64,000 nucleotides of DNA from Danxiaibacter sp048498555 (GTDB lineage: Bacteria > Bacteroidota > Bacteroidia > Chitinophagales > Chitinophagaceae): assembly GCA_048498555.1 (NCBI GenBank), contig JBEHXT010000005.1:331557-395556 (forward strand). Direction: 5' to 3'. Both the position numbers and the translations under genes were made by a program. Each line of letters starts with the position of its first letter. Position 1 is the first letter of the stretch. Positions 24,836-34,037 of the stretch are shown in pieces. Below the pieces are notes generated by a model, which was not told the DNA's origin, did no database searches, and was given only the letters and a program-made list of their open reading frames with translations.

Positions 24836-25687
24836 TCATCCCTCAATCACTACATATTCGCCCGGTGTTTTACCAAACTCTTTTTTAAAAGCCTGGATGA
24901 AGCCAGACAAATTCTCATAACCATACTCAAAATAAATATCGCTTGGCCTCGCCTTCTCATGCTTCAGCTTAAAGGCTGCCTGACGCATCCGTTGTTCCTG
25001 AATCCACTTACCCGGAGCGATACCATAGATTTTTTCAAACTGCCTTTTAAAAGTTGACAAACTTGTGTTGCACAAAAATGCAAGCTCCTGCAACGATAAG
25101 TTATTGCTGACATTACCTTCCACAACTTCCTTGAAAAGGACATCAGCCTTACTTGCAATACTGTTCACAAAAATGTTGGTAAACGCTGCAGGATACGATT
25201 CAAGCAAACACAACATGATCTCCTCAAACTTCAGCTGAAGCATCGCTTCTGACAATGGCTGCTTTGAAAGGAGTATTTGTTCCAGCTGCAATACGGTATT
25301 GGTAAGTATTGCATTTTTTGCGAAAGGAAAAACCGGACATGTATCTTTTGTCTTTTCTGCAGGGGACAAAAGATGCTTATATTTCGCTATAAAATCGCGC
25401 ACCTTACTATCTGTAAAAAATAGCAGCACGCTTTTGTATTTGTTGTTAATGGAAACATGCTCTGTCATAAGGCAGTTTCCCGACCTGATAAGAATACCCT
25501 GCGTATTCCCGATCGTAACAGAACCGCCCGGATAGAATGAAATCTTTTCACCTTCCAGTAAAAAGCTAAACAGGTTTGCGCTAAACGTTACCTTATTCTT
25601 CCGCTCATTCCTGTCACTTTCATAATAGTGCAGATACAACTCTTCACCCTTGCTGGAAAAATCATCCGGAAGCTTATAGATCTTCAT
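24836..25687 (-). CDS. AraC family transcriptional regulator
   Basis: About 283 residues from the ATG at 25687 (MKIYKLPDDF). A longer frame reaches 25792, but its extra 35 residues look unlike a regulator N-terminus. The N-terminal part is an effector or cupin-like sensing region (about 1-170). The C-terminal AraC/XylS DNA-binding domain has two helix-turn-helix units: LSLQELAFLCNTSLSTFKRQFEKIYG and PSDIYFEYGYENLSGFIQAFKKEFGKTPGEY. It lies upstream of the PEBP-like gene on the same strand and is divergent from the LytS gene. Target unknown. Confidence 0.88.
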   Translation of the reverse strand: MKIYKLPDDFSSKGEELYLHYYESDRNERKNKVTFSANLFSFLLEGEKISFYPGGSVTIGNTQGILIRSGNCLMTEHVSINNKYKSVLLFFTDSKVRDFIAKYKHLLSPAEKTKDTCPVFPFAKNAILTNTVLQLEQILLSKQPLSEAMLQLKFEEIMLCLLESYPAAFTNIFVNSIASKADVLFKEVVEGNVSNNLSLQELAFLCNTSLSTFKRQFEKIYGIAPGKWIQEQRMRQAAFKLKHEKARPSDIYFEYGYENLSGFIQAFKKEFGKTPGEYVVIEG

Positions 25688-25856
25688 ATCGTACAATTCG
25701 AACACAAATATAATCATGCGGTTTCGTTCTAGCAGGGATGCTGGCTGATTGCGATCAGGCCCCTGCCTTCTAAATAGTGGCATTCCGTGCAATAACTTAT
25801 ACCTTTTTTAATCGTCGCCACGTATAATTGTATTAACTTAAATATGTAAATAACGA

Positions 25857-27224
25857 TTGTTGCCTATACTAATCTCCGATATTTTATTCATTACGGGTAC
25901 TCTCCTATTTGACCTGTTTGTGCTGGCTGCGCTCATTTGTTTTATCTCATACCTGCTTTGGCGCATAACGGCTGAAACAAAACTCAATGAAGCCCGGCAA
26001 AAAGAGATTGAACAGTTAAAGGCAGTAAACTATCAGTATCATCTTGAGATCGCGCAGGTCATTAATTACTTTGTTACATCTATTTCGCAGCAGCAAACAA
26101 TCGACAACATGTTGTGGGACCTTGCACGCAATTGCATCTCCAAATTACACTTTGAAGATTGCGTGATTTATCTATATGATGCGGAAAGAAAAATGTTTGT
26201 TCAAAAAGCGGCCTGGGGGCCAAAAACTACCGAAGACAATAAGATTATTAATCCCCTTGAAATACCCTTTGGCCAGGGGATAGTGGGCAATGTTGCAAGA
26301 AACCAGATTGCCGAAATAATTAACGACACAGGCCTTGACAGACGATATATTGTTGACGACCAGAAACGGAGCTCTGAAATAACAGTACCCATTATTCACA
26401 AAGGAAAAGTTATCGGCATTATTGACAGCGAAAATTCTACAAAGAATTTCTACACTGAACGGCACCTGCAAATACTTACCACCATTGCAACTTTCTGTGC
26501 GGATAAGATTGATAAAATACAGGTAGAGCAGCAGACTAAGGAAAGAGAAGACATGCTGATCAAGCTAAACAAAGATCTTGCAACCTCACAGCTTACATCG
26601 TTGCGCAGCCAAATGAATCCTCATTTTATATTTAATGCGCTAAACTCCATTCAGCAGTTTATTCTGATGGGCGAAGTAAAGGAAGCAATAAAATATCTTT
26701 CTAAATTCTCTAAGCTGCAGCGCGAGGTTTTGAACAACTGCGAGCAAAACTTTATTACCCTCGAAGCTGAAATTGAAATGATTACATTGTACCTGCAATT
26801 GGAACAATTGCGATTTGATAAAAACTTCAGCTATGATATCATTTGTAATGATCCTGTAACTCCTTCTGAAATAAAGATTCCTTCGATGATGTTGCAACCA
26901 TTTGTGGAGAATGCTATCTGGCACGGACTAATACCTAAAGAAGGGCGAAAACACATCAACATACAGTTTGCGCTATTACCTGAGGAACTTATATGCTGTA
27001 CTATTGAAGACAATGGTATAGGGCGCGAAGCTTCTGCGAAGCGTAAATTATTGTCGGGTTATAATAACCACACATCCAAAGGCTTTTCTCTGGTCATGGA
27101 AAGATTGTACATTCTGCGCAAGCACTACCAGCAAACTTTTGATCTCGAAGTTGGAGACTTGTTGGATGAAAAAGGTGCGGTTTCCGGCACCTCCGTAAAA
27201 CTCAAGCTTCATGTAAACGTTTAA
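25857..27224 (+). CDS. LytS-type sensor histidine kinase with GAF domain
   Basis: A 455-residue membrane-bound kinase. A hydrophobic N-terminal helix (about 7-35) is followed by a coiled segment, a GAF domain (about 70-215) and a His_kinase core of the LytS/YehU type: SQMNPHFIFNALNSIQQFI with phospho-acceptor His256, then the ATPase part (PFVENAIWHGLIPKEGRK, DNGIGREAS). The start is TTG at 25857: a TAA stop lies two codons upstream and no ATG/GTG precedes the membrane helix. The LytTR regulator follows after 80 bases, forming a two-component pair. Confidence 0.9.
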   Translation: MLPILISDILFITGTLLFDLFVLAALICFISYLLWRITAETKLNEARQKEIEQLKAVNYQYHLEIAQVINYFVTSISQQQTIDNMLWDLARNCISKLHFEDCVIYLYDAERKMFVQKAAWGPKTTEDNKIINPLEIPFGQGIVGNVARNQIAEIINDTGLDRRYIVDDQKRSSEITVPIIHKGKVIGIIDSENSTKNFYTERHLQILTTIATFCADKIDKIQVEQQTKEREDMLIKLNKDLATSQLTSLRSQMNPHFIFNALNSIQQFILMGEVKEAIKYLSKFSKLQREVLNNCEQNFITLEAEIEMITLYLQLEQLRFDKNFSYDIICNDPVTPSEIKIPSMMLQPFVENAIWHGLIPKEGRKHINIQFALLPEELICCTIEDNGIGREASAKRKLLSGYNNHTSKGFSLVMERLYILRKHYQQTFDLEVGDLLDEKGAVSGTSVKLKLHVNV

Positions 27225-27304
27225 CCTCATTAAATTTTAATTAAGAACCTTTGGCCGTTTTTGCTTTATCTTAACAAAAGCAGGGTATTTAGTAATTTAG
27301 GATA

Positions 27305-28048
27305 ATGATTAAAGCGTTGGTCATTGACGACGAATCATCAGCTACTAACACCATGAAGTTGATGCTGCAACGATATTCTCCGGAAATTTCGCTGCTGCAG
27401 ACCACAACAGATATTCCCAATGCGGTATCCATTATCGGCACCTTTAAACCAAACCTTCTTTTTCTTGATATTCAGATGCCGGGTACAAACGGATTCGACC
27501 TGTTGAAACAAATTCCTCTGATTGATTTTGATGTAATTTTTACTACGGCGCATGATAAATACGCTATTCAGGCCATCAGGTTCAGCGCACTGGATTATCT
27601 GCTGAAGCCTATTGATCCCGATGAGTTGCAGGCGGCCATTCAAAAGTTTATCCTTAAGCACCAGTTGAACTACAACAGCAAACCGTTGTACAATAATTTT
27701 TTGCATAATATTCAGTCTCCCAAAAAAGACTTTAAGCTTGCCATCTCTACAACAGAAGGAACTTATTTTCTTTCTCCTTGTGACATTATACGGCTTGAAG
27801 GTGAGGGCAATTACACCAACTTTTTCTTCATCAACAGAAGGCCGCTGTTAACCTCAAAAACACTCAAAGAATATGAGGAAATTTTGTGCGAGCATGGATT
27901 CATCCGTATTCACAAATCACACATGGTGAATTGCAGCCATGTTGTAAGTTATAAGAATGAAGGCGAGCTGATTATGAAGGATAATTCTGTTGTAGAAATT
28001 TCCAGGAGAAGAAAAGAAGAAGTGTTGAATGTGTTGAAGCAGCTGTGA
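27305..28048 (+). CDS. LytTR family response regulator
   Basis: A 247-residue response regulator. The receiver domain (1-120) has acidic DDE at 8-10, phospho-acceptor Asp55 in LLFLDIQMPG, and the conserved Lys in DYLLKPIDPDE. The C-terminal LytTR DNA-binding domain (about 140-245) shows DIIRLEGEGNYTNFFF and HGFIRIHKSHMVNCSHVV. It is the partner of the upstream LytS-type kinase. Targets are unknown; LytTR regulators usually bind direct repeats upstream of promoters. The gene converges on an SDR gene. Confidence 0.93.
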   Translation: MIKALVIDDESSATNTMKLMLQRYSPEISLLQTTTDIPNAVSIIGTFKPNLLFLDIQMPGTNGFDLLKQIPLIDFDVIFTTAHDKYAIQAIRFSALDYLLKPIDPDELQAAIQKFILKHQLNYNSKPLYNNFLHNIQSPKKDFKLAISTTEGTYFLSPCDIIRLEGEGNYTNFFFINRRPLLTSKTLKEYEEILCEHGFIRIHKSHMVNCSHVVSYKNEGELIMKDNSVVEISRRRKEEVLNVLKQL

Positions 28049-28054
28049 GTGAGA

Positions 28055-28246
28055 GCTGAAGTCAAAATTCAAAAGTAAAAATTCAAAACCTAGTGCATCT
28101 TCGTAAGTATACCGCGCCAACAATATAGTCAGCAAATCTAAAAAAATTCAATTCCGCAAGTCTTAATCTGAATGCAGGTCGCACAAAAGAATACGCTGTC
28201 CGAACCAGTTTTTTTACTTTTGAATTTTTACTTTTGAATTACTTAC
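28055..28246. repeat. Inverted ATTCAAAAGT-word arms with a perfect 22-bp match
   Basis: Bases 28067-28088 and 28218-28239 are perfect reverse complements over 22 bp and built from ATTCAAAAGT words. The left arm begins about ten bases after the LytTR stop and the right arm abuts the SDR stop codon at 28243. Similar words recur at 34125-34155 and 34385-34400. Confidence 0.82.
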
Positions 28247-28947
28247 AAGTCTCCCAATTGCGGCCTTAAAATAATGTCTTCTACACAAGCTGTCGGCGAG
28301 AGGTACGCGGAAGTGTGTATTATATCCGCAATGTCTCTGGCTTCCATAATGCGTTTTGGATCTACACCGCTTCCACTCCAGCTATCTGTATATGCAGCGC
28401 CCGGATAAACGGACGTCACCTTTATGTTGTAAGGTTTTAATTCCTCACGAAGATTTTTACTGAAACCCGCCAACGCGAATTTACTTATGCTATAGGCACC
28501 ACCATTGTTATACGCTTTTAAAGAAGCAATAGAACACATATTGAAAATATGCCCGCTATGCCGTTCCATCATTTCAGGCAATAACTCCCTGGTAAGGTGA
28601 TAAGCGCTGAAAAGATTTACATTCATCATTTGTTCCAAAGCCCCTTCAGGTTCGTTGTACACGCTTCCGGGAATAAAGCTGCCTGCATTATTGATTAGTA
28701 TATCTGGAACACCAATTTCATTTACAAACGATGCGAAGGCCAGCACATATTCTTTTACACTCATATCACATTGCTGTACAATAACTTCCTGATGAGAAAA
28801 ATTTTGCAGAAGATCATCACGCAATTCATTGAGATAATGAGCGTTTCTTGCATTCAGTATAATTGTATGCTGTTGTTTGTCAGCCGCGAATTTCTCTGCT
28901 ATTGCTTTGCCCAATCCTTTAGAAGCTCCTGTTATAACGATGGTCAT
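28243..28947 (-). CDS. Short-chain dehydrogenase/reductase
   Basis: A classical SDR of about 234 residues from the ATG at 28947 (MTIVITGASKGLG). The frame continues to a GTG at 28977, but the ATG sits directly before the conserved glycine motif. The active site is complete: Ser in NMCSIASL and YSISKFALAGF gives YxxxK. NNAGSF and the C-terminal PGAAYTDSW also fit. It should use NAD(P)H; the substrate is unknown. Sepiapterin-reductase-like flavour (KFAADKQQHTIILNARN) is possible but not proven. Confidence 0.9.
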   Translation of the reverse strand: MTIVITGASKGLGKAIAEKFAADKQQHTIILNARNAHYLNELRDDLLQNFSHQEVIVQQCDMSVKEYVLAFASFVNEIGVPDILINNAGSFIPGSVYNEPEGALEQMMNVNLFSAYHLTRELLPEMMERHSGHIFNMCSIASLKAYNNGGAYSISKFALAGFSKNLREELKPYNIKVTSVYPGAAYTDSWSGSGVDPKRIMEARDIADIIHTSAYLSPTACVEDIILRPQLGDL

Positions 28948-29044
28948 TCTTTTAAATTTTTGTTGTGTTATTGCCACAATCCTTGCGAGTAATGGCTTAC
29001 AAACTTACATTTTGTAACTTGCACTATATTTTTTATTTGAAACG

Positions 29045-29770
29045 ATGATGAAAGAACAGGCAAATATCTCTCCTTCTAAATATCAGCATTTATTTTTTGA
29101 TCTTGATCACACACTATGGGATTTTGAAACAAACGCAAGGAATACCTTGTCTGATCTGTACCAAAGAAATAACTTGCTAACACGCGGCATTTTAGATTTT
29201 GATGCTTTTTTTGAACGGTACAGTTTTCATAATGAAAGATTGTGGGACAGATATACCAAAGGCTTCATTAAACAGGAAGAACTGAGGTGGAAAAGATTGT
29301 GGTTGAGCATGCTTGATTTTAAAGTTGCGGATGAACCGTTGGCAAGGTCATTATCCGTCGAGTTTCTTGAACTTCTGCCTAAAAAGACAAGCCTTTTTCC
29401 TTATACGATAGAGATCCTGGATTACCTGCTAAATAAGGGATACAGGATGCACCTGATCACCAATGGTTTTGATAAAGTACAACACAGCAAACTACAGAAC
29501 AGCAATATTCATCACTATTTTGAAGAGGTGATCACTTCAGAAAGAAGCAATAGCTTAAAGCCAAACAAAGAAATTTTTGAATTTGCATTGCAGTTAACCA
29601 ACGCGGAAAAAGAGCACAGTATTATGATCGGCGACAACCTTGATGCTGACATTCAGGGAGCCATTAATGCGGGCCTTGAAACTGTTTTTGTAAATCATAT
29701 TAACGCAACGCCACACATTCAGCCAACATACGTTGTGCATCATTTGAAAGAACTGGAAAACATCTTTTAA
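29045..29770 (+). CDS. YjjG family noncanonical pyrimidine nucleotidase (HAD)
   Basis: A 241-residue HAD-superfamily phosphatase. The nucleophile motif FFDLDHTLWDFE gives Asp19 and Asp21, motif II/III residues appear as LITNGFD and SLKPNKEIFEFAL, and motif IV as MIGDNLDADIQGA. The TLWDFETNARNTL cap sequence is typical of YjjG, which dephosphorylates noncanonical pyrimidine nucleotides (house-cleaning). Two ATGs (29045, 29048) serve equally well as start. Convergent with the OYE gene; a GTGCGAAT-word arm starts directly after the stop codon. Confidence 0.9.
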   Translation: MMKEQANISPSKYQHLFFDLDHTLWDFETNARNTLSDLYQRNNLLTRGILDFDAFFERYSFHNERLWDRYTKGFIKQEELRWKRLWLSMLDFKVADEPLARSLSVEFLELLPKKTSLFPYTIEILDYLLNKGYRMHLITNGFDKVQHSKLQNSNIHHYFEEVITSERSNSLKPNKEIFEFALQLTNAEKEHSIMIGDNLDADIQGAINAGLETVFVNHINATPHIQPTYVVHHLKELENIF

Positions 29771-29912
29771 ATGTGCGAATGAGGAAATATGCGAATGTGC
29801 AAATGAGAACTCCATTAATAGTAACAGCACGCTTAATTCAAATTTTGTGCGTGAATATCTATATCAAAATTGCACATTCACATATTCGCACATTCACATA
29901 TTCGCACATTTA
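29769..29912. repeat. Inverted GTGCGAAT-word arms between convergent genes
   Basis: Left arm 29771-29809, right arm 29869-29912, reverse complements in word content (GCGAATGTGCAAATG against CATTCGCACATTCACATATTCG). Each arm begins at the stop codon of the neighbouring gene, so the whole spacer can form one stem-loop. Confidence 0.82.
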
Positions 29913-30974
29913 CCCTTTCGCTCTCTCATATTGTGAAGGCCACTTAACATCAACACCCAATTCTTTTGCAGCGCGCAAGGGGAAATATGGATCGCGCAAT
30001 AATTCTCTCGCCATGATAATTACATCGGCTTGTTGCTGCTCTAAAATATTCTCAGCTTGCTGAGCGTTGGTGATCAAGCCCACTGCGCCGGTTAATATTC
30101 CAGAATCTCTTTTTATTCTTTCAGCAAATGGAACCTGGTAGCCCGGGCCAAGCGGAACTTTTGCGTGCGGCACCATGCCGCCTGAAGAACAATCCACAAG
30201 GTCAACACCATGTTGTTTTAATAAACGCGCAAGTTCAACTGACTCTTCAATGTTCCAGCCACCTTCAACCCAGTCTGTAGCTGAGATCCTTACAAATAAT
30301 GGGTAACGCTCGGGCCAAATGGCCTTAATGGCATCAATTATCTCTAACAATAATCTTGTTCGATTTTCAAAACTTCCTCCGTATTCATCTGTTCGGACAT
30401 TGCTTAGCGGCGATAAAAATTCATGAATTAAATAACCATGCGCACCGTGAATTTCAATCACCTTAAACCCTGCGTGCAAGGCACGTTGTGCGGCGGCCAC
30501 AAAATCGGCAACCAACTGTTTAATATCACTTATAGACAATGCTCGCGGCGCGCTCTCTGTCTCGCGAAAAGGAATATTGCTTGGCGAAACTGTTTGCCAT
30601 CCACCATCTTCAAGACTTATTTGTCCACCGCCCTCCCAGGGCCTTCTCGCACTTGCTTTTCTCCCTGCATGTGCAAGTTGCATTCCGGCAACTGCTTTGT
30701 GTTGATGAATAAAGGAAGCGATAGACTGCAATTTTTCAACATGTTCGTCTTTCCATATACCAAGGTCTTGCGGGGAAATACGGCCATCAGGGCAAACTGC
30801 TGTTGCTTCTGTCATTACCAGGGCTGCACCGCCTACAGCGCGGCTTCCAAGGTGCACCAAATGCCAGTCATTTGCAAAGCCATCTGTTGATGAATACTCA
30901 CACATGGGAGATACAACTATCCTGTTTCTTAACGTAACATCCTTTATGCTTAACGGTTCAAAAAGTTTAGCCAT
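29910..30974 (-). CDS. namA: NADH:flavin oxidoreductase / NADPH dehydrogenase (OYE family, YqjM-like)
   Basis: A 354-residue FMN-containing TIM-barrel ene-reductase of the old yellow enzyme family, YqjM/NamA type. Characteristic stretches are VSPMCEYSSTDGFANDWHLVHLG near the N-terminus with the flavin-tuning Cys, AGMQLAHAGRKAS, GFKVIEIHGAHGYLIHEFLSPLSN with the substrate-binding His pair, and IIMARELLRDPYFPLRAA. It reduces activated C=C bonds with NAD(P)H. Divergent from the msrC-type gene, with only 35 bases between the starts. Confidence 0.92.
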   Translation of the reverse strand: MAKLFEPLSIKDVTLRNRIVVSPMCEYSSTDGFANDWHLVHLGSRAVGGAALVMTEATAVCPDGRISPQDLGIWKDEHVEKLQSIASFIHQHKAVAGMQLAHAGRKASARRPWEGGGQISLEDGGWQTVSPSNIPFRETESAPRALSISDIKQLVADFVAAAQRALHAGFKVIEIHGAHGYLIHEFLSPLSNVRTDEYGGSFENRTRLLLEIIDAIKAIWPERYPLFVRISATDWVEGGWNIEESVELARLLKQHGVDLVDCSSGGMVPHAKVPLGPGYQVPFAERIKRDSGILTGAVGLITNAQQAENILEQQQADVIIMARELLRDPYFPLRAAKELGVDVKWPSQYERAKG

Positions 30975-30997
30975 CGCTTTAATTTTTACTATCTGCT

Positions 30998-31005
30998 TAT
31001 CTTTA
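30998..31005 (+). promoter_or_regulatory. -7 promoter box of the msrC-type gene
   Basis: TATCTTTA, one base off TAnnTTTG, 4 bases before the ATG at 31010. Confidence 0.35.
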
Positions 31006-31009
31006 CATT

Positions 31010-31483
31010 ATGGCAGAAGATCTATCAATAGTACAAGGTACCAAAGAACAGCAATATACATCACTCATCCCCCAAATAAAAGGCTTGCTGAACGGCGAAC
31101 CTGATCTGGTAGCAAACCTTGCAAATGTTGCGGCGGCGCTGAAAGAACAGTTTGGTTGGTTTTGGGTGGGATTTTATCTTGTTAAAAATAATGAGCTTGT
31201 GTTAGGCCCTTTCCAGGGGCCGGTTGCATGCACGCGTATTCAAAAAGGCAGAGGTGTTTGTGGATCAAGCTGGCAACAGGCCGCAACACTTATCGTTCCT
31301 GATGTAGAAAAATTTCCGGGGCATATTGCCTGCAGCAGCTTATCTAAATCAGAAATAGTTGTTCCGTTAATCAGCAATAATGAAGTAGTTGGCGTGCTCG
31401 ATGTAGACAGCAGTGAGTTAAATGAATTTGATGAAACTGATAAACAATTTTTAGAAGAAATAGTAGCCCTTATTGCTATCTAG
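31010..31483 (+). CDS. msrC: Free methionine-(R)-sulfoxide reductase (GAF type)
   Basis: A 157-residue single GAF-domain enzyme that reduces free methionine-R-sulfoxide. The three conserved cysteines are present: Cys74 in GPVACTRIQ, Cys84 in GRGVCGSSW and Cys108 in PGHIACSS. The C-terminal IVVPLISNNEVVGVLDVDSSELNEFDETD is diagnostic of this group. Cytoplasmic, protecting against oxidised methionine. The short leader and divergent arrangement with the OYE reductase suggest a shared promoter region and perhaps joint response to oxidative stress. Confidence 0.93.
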   Translation: MAEDLSIVQGTKEQQYTSLIPQIKGLLNGEPDLVANLANVAAALKEQFGWFWVGFYLVKNNELVLGPFQGPVACTRIQKGRGVCGSSWQQAATLIVPDVEKFPGHIACSSLSKSEIVVPLISNNEVVGVLDVDSSELNEFDETDKQFLEEIVALIAI

Positions 31484-31941
31484 TATACGGCTTTAAACTT
31501 TCTATTCCATAAAAACGCAAGGCACATTTTCTTAATTGGGACGTATAGGAATGTGCCTTGTTATCTTTCTTAATGTTTATTTAATCGAATAAAAGCAGCC
31601 ACTTTACATTCAGCTTTCATCTACCTGACCACACACATAATCAGCATGTTTAGAGCTGACATGTTCGCTTTCCGTTATATAAAAAACAAACGCTGATGCA
31701 CAGCATAATTAGGTCCTGTTAAAAATCATACTTGTGAAGCTCAAAAGTTTTTCTAGTTTTGCGTTCTGTGTTTATCGCTTCATGCAACCAAAAAAGCGGT
31801 ATTCTTTATCAAATAACTTTTTATGAAGACCTGTTAACAGGCTTCTGACTCATCCGGAAGCCAACTTCAATCGCACTTATCTTACATAGCAAACTGCTAT
31901 GGATCATTCATTCTTTTTATTCAACCTTATTTAAGATAATC
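31484..31941. other. Spacer between msrC-type and MATE genes
   Basis: No coding frame. It carries a hairpin terminator (31518-31571), a 12-bp palindrome CCTGTTAACAGG (31830-31841) and a partial direct copy of its left side (AGGTCCTGTTAA at about 31712). The palindrome lies 100 bases before the MATE start and could be an operator. I recognise no RNA family. Confidence 0.4.
31518..31571 (+). terminator. Likely terminator of the msrC-type gene
   Basis: Perfect 11-bp stem CAAGGCACATT / AATGTGCCTTG (31518-31528 and 31550-31560) with a 21-base loop; the following T-rich stretch (TTATCTTTCTT) is weak. Confidence 0.65.
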
Positions 31942-33354
31942 ATGACTTCTTATTCTATCAATAAGCGTATTGGCAACAGTATTGCATTCGTTAAACAGGC
32001 CTTATACGGGCCTCCTCAGGATTTTACACAGGGCAGCATAAGGAAAGCTGTTTTTTTACTGGCCATTCCAATGATTCTTGAAATGATGATGGAATCTGTT
32101 TTTGCGCTGGTGGATATTTATTTTGTTGGAAGGCTCGGCAATGGAGCCGTTGCAACGGTGGCATTAACAGAATCTGTAATAACTATAGTTTATTCCATCG
32201 CGATTGGATTAAGCATGGCAGCAACAGCTACCGTTGCAAGGCGCATCGGGGAGAAAGATGCAGATGCAGCGGCAAAATCAGGTGTACAGGCCATATTAAT
32301 CTCGTTAAGCTTTTCTGTTGTAATAAGTATTGCAGGATTGCTTTTCGCGGATAAAATATTGCACATGATGGGCGCCGATGAAAATGTTGTTCGCGAAGGA
32401 AGTATTTATACACGCATTCTTTTCGGTGGCAGCACTGTTATCATGTTGCTGTTCCTCATCAATGGCATTTTCCGTGGCGCAGGCGACGCCGCTATAGCAA
32501 TGAAAAGCTTGTGGCTCGCCAATATTGCCAACATCATCTTATGTCCGCTACTTATAAATGGCTTGGGGCCAATCCCAGCACTGGGCTTAAAAGGTGCCGC
32601 TATTGCAACAACAGTTGGACGTGGGATAGGCGTGCTATATCAATGCTATCACCTGTTTAAGGGCAAAGGCATACTACATATTTTGAAGCGCCATTTTATA
32701 CCAGACATGCATCTTATAAAATCTTTAGTACGTATTGCATGGACCGGCACATTACAATTCCTGATTGGTTCTGCAAGCTGGATTGTTCTTGCAAGAATTG
32801 TTGCGAAGTTTGGAACAGATGTAGTGGCGGGTTACCAGGTTGCCATTCGTATTGTAATGTTCTTTTTACTGCCCGCATGGGGATTAAGTAATGCAGCGGC
32901 CACATTGGTTGGACAAAACCTTGGCGCACAGCAACCACAACGCGCAGAAAAAAGTGTTTGGCAAACGGCCAAGTACAACGCGTTTTTTATGCTGGCGGTT
33001 ACGGCATTGTTTTTTCTTTGCGGCACTTATATTGTACGTTTTATTAACAAGGACATTAATGCAGAAGCTATTGCCATTAAAGCGTTGGCGATTGTAAGCA
33101 TTGGTTATGTATTTTACGGTGTAGGTATGGTAATGATCAGTGCGTTTAACGGAGCAGGAGATACCAAAACACCCACCTACATTAATCTGTTTGGATTCTG
33201 GATGTTGCAGGTTCCCATCGCTTATGTTTTATCGATTGTTGTAAACCTGGGGCCGGAAGGCGTATTCATTGCTATTCCTGTAGCTGAAAGCGCCATCACC
33301 ATTATAGCCACTATTCTATTTACAAGAGGAAAATGGAAGTCGGTGAAAGTTTAA
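31942..33354 (+). CDS. MATE family efflux transporter
   Basis: A 470-residue inner-membrane protein with about 12 hydrophobic helices in two MatE halves. The first begins after a short polar N-terminus (IRKAVFLLAIPMILEMMMESVFALVDIYFVGRLG) and the second near residue 265 (LVRIAWTGTLQFLIGSASWIVLARIVAKFG). Both contain the family's helix-1 pattern. MATE proteins export cationic drugs or metabolites with Na+ or H+ exchange; the substrate here is unknown. A long upstream spacer with a palindrome could hold its control region. Confidence 0.95.
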   Translation: MTSYSINKRIGNSIAFVKQALYGPPQDFTQGSIRKAVFLLAIPMILEMMMESVFALVDIYFVGRLGNGAVATVALTESVITIVYSIAIGLSMAATATVARRIGEKDADAAAKSGVQAILISLSFSVVISIAGLLFADKILHMMGADENVVREGSIYTRILFGGSTVIMLLFLINGIFRGAGDAAIAMKSLWLANIANIILCPLLINGLGPIPALGLKGAAIATTVGRGIGVLYQCYHLFKGKGILHILKRHFIPDMHLIKSLVRIAWTGTLQFLIGSASWIVLARIVAKFGTDVVAGYQVAIRIVMFFLLPAWGLSNAAATLVGQNLGAQQPQRAEKSVWQTAKYNAFFMLAVTALFFLCGTYIVRFINKDINAEAIAIKALAIVSIGYVFYGVGMVMISAFNGAGDTKTPTYINLFGFWMLQVPIAYVLSIVVNLGPEGVFIAIPVAESAITIIATILFTRGKWKSVKV

Positions 33355-33356
33355 TT

Positions 33357-33456
33357 TAATGTGCGAGTGTGCGAATGTGTAAATATGCGAATGCCTTACA
33401 CTAATCAGGATATTTGCACATCTCCACATTTGCACATCTTCACATTCGCACATTTT
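33357..33456. repeat. Inverted GTGCGAAT-word arms between MATE and ruvC
   Basis: Left arm 33357-33394 (starting three bases after the MATE stop) and right arm 33412-33456 are reverse complements in word content, with a loop of about 17 bases. The right arm ends a few bases before the ruvC promoter box. Confidence 0.82.
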
Positions 33457-33460
33457 AGCG

Positions 33461-33467
33461 TACTTTG
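33461..33467 (+). promoter_or_regulatory. Likely -7 promoter box of ruvC
   Basis: TACTTTG (one base shorter than TAnnTTTG), 6 bases before the ATG at 33474. Confidence 0.35.
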
Positions 33468-33473
33468 CTTTGA

Positions 33474-34037
33474 ATGAAAAAAAGTGGGAACATAATTTTA
33501 GGAATTGACCCCGGTACTATCGTAATGGGTTTTGCGGTAATTGAAGTGAATGGAAACAATCCCGCGCTTACCATAATGGATGTGTTGAAACTAGCCAGCA
33601 AAAAGGATATTTACGAAAGGCTGGAGACGATTCACACAACTGTTTGCCAGATTATCAAAGAATACAAGCCTCATACATTCGCCATTGAAGCGCCCTTCTT
33701 TGGAAAGAACGTTCAAAGTATGCTGAAGCTGGGCAGAGCGCAAGGCGTGGCCATTGCTGCAGCAATGCAATACAAACTAAATGTTACGGAGTACTCTCCT
33801 AAAAAAGTAAAGCAATCTATCACCGGCAATGGTAATGCTGATAAGGAGCAGGTTTGGAAAATGCTGCAACGTATTTTGAATATTGAGGAGCAGCCAGAGC
33901 ACTTTGATGCTACCGATGCATTGGCAGTTGCTTTATGCCACCACTATCAATCATCTTCCGTAATCGGTGCATTACCAAAAGGATTGAAAGGCTGGGAAGA
34001 TTTTATTGCAAAAAACCCGGGAAGAATCAAGATATAA
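33474..34037 (+). CDS. ruvC: Crossover junction endodeoxyribonuclease RuvC
   Basis: A 187-residue Holliday-junction resolvase acting with RuvAB in recombination. Catalytic acidic residues are Asp12 in LGIDPGT, Glu72 in FAIEAPFFG, and Asp145 and Asp148 in HFDATDALAVALCHH. The KKVKQSITGNGNADKEQV segment is also conserved. Full length. Its last ten codons, stop codon and the bases after it are duplicated 246 bases downstream (see the repeat at 34001-34455). Confidence 0.95.
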   Translation: MKKSGNIILGIDPGTIVMGFAVIEVNGNNPALTIMDVLKLASKKDIYERLETIHTTVCQIIKEYKPHTFAIEAPFFGKNVQSMLKLGRAQGVAIAAAMQYKLNVTEYSPKKVKQSITGNGNADKEQVWKMLQRILNIEEQPEHFDATDALAVALCHHYQSSSVIGALPKGLKGWEDFIAKNPGRIKI

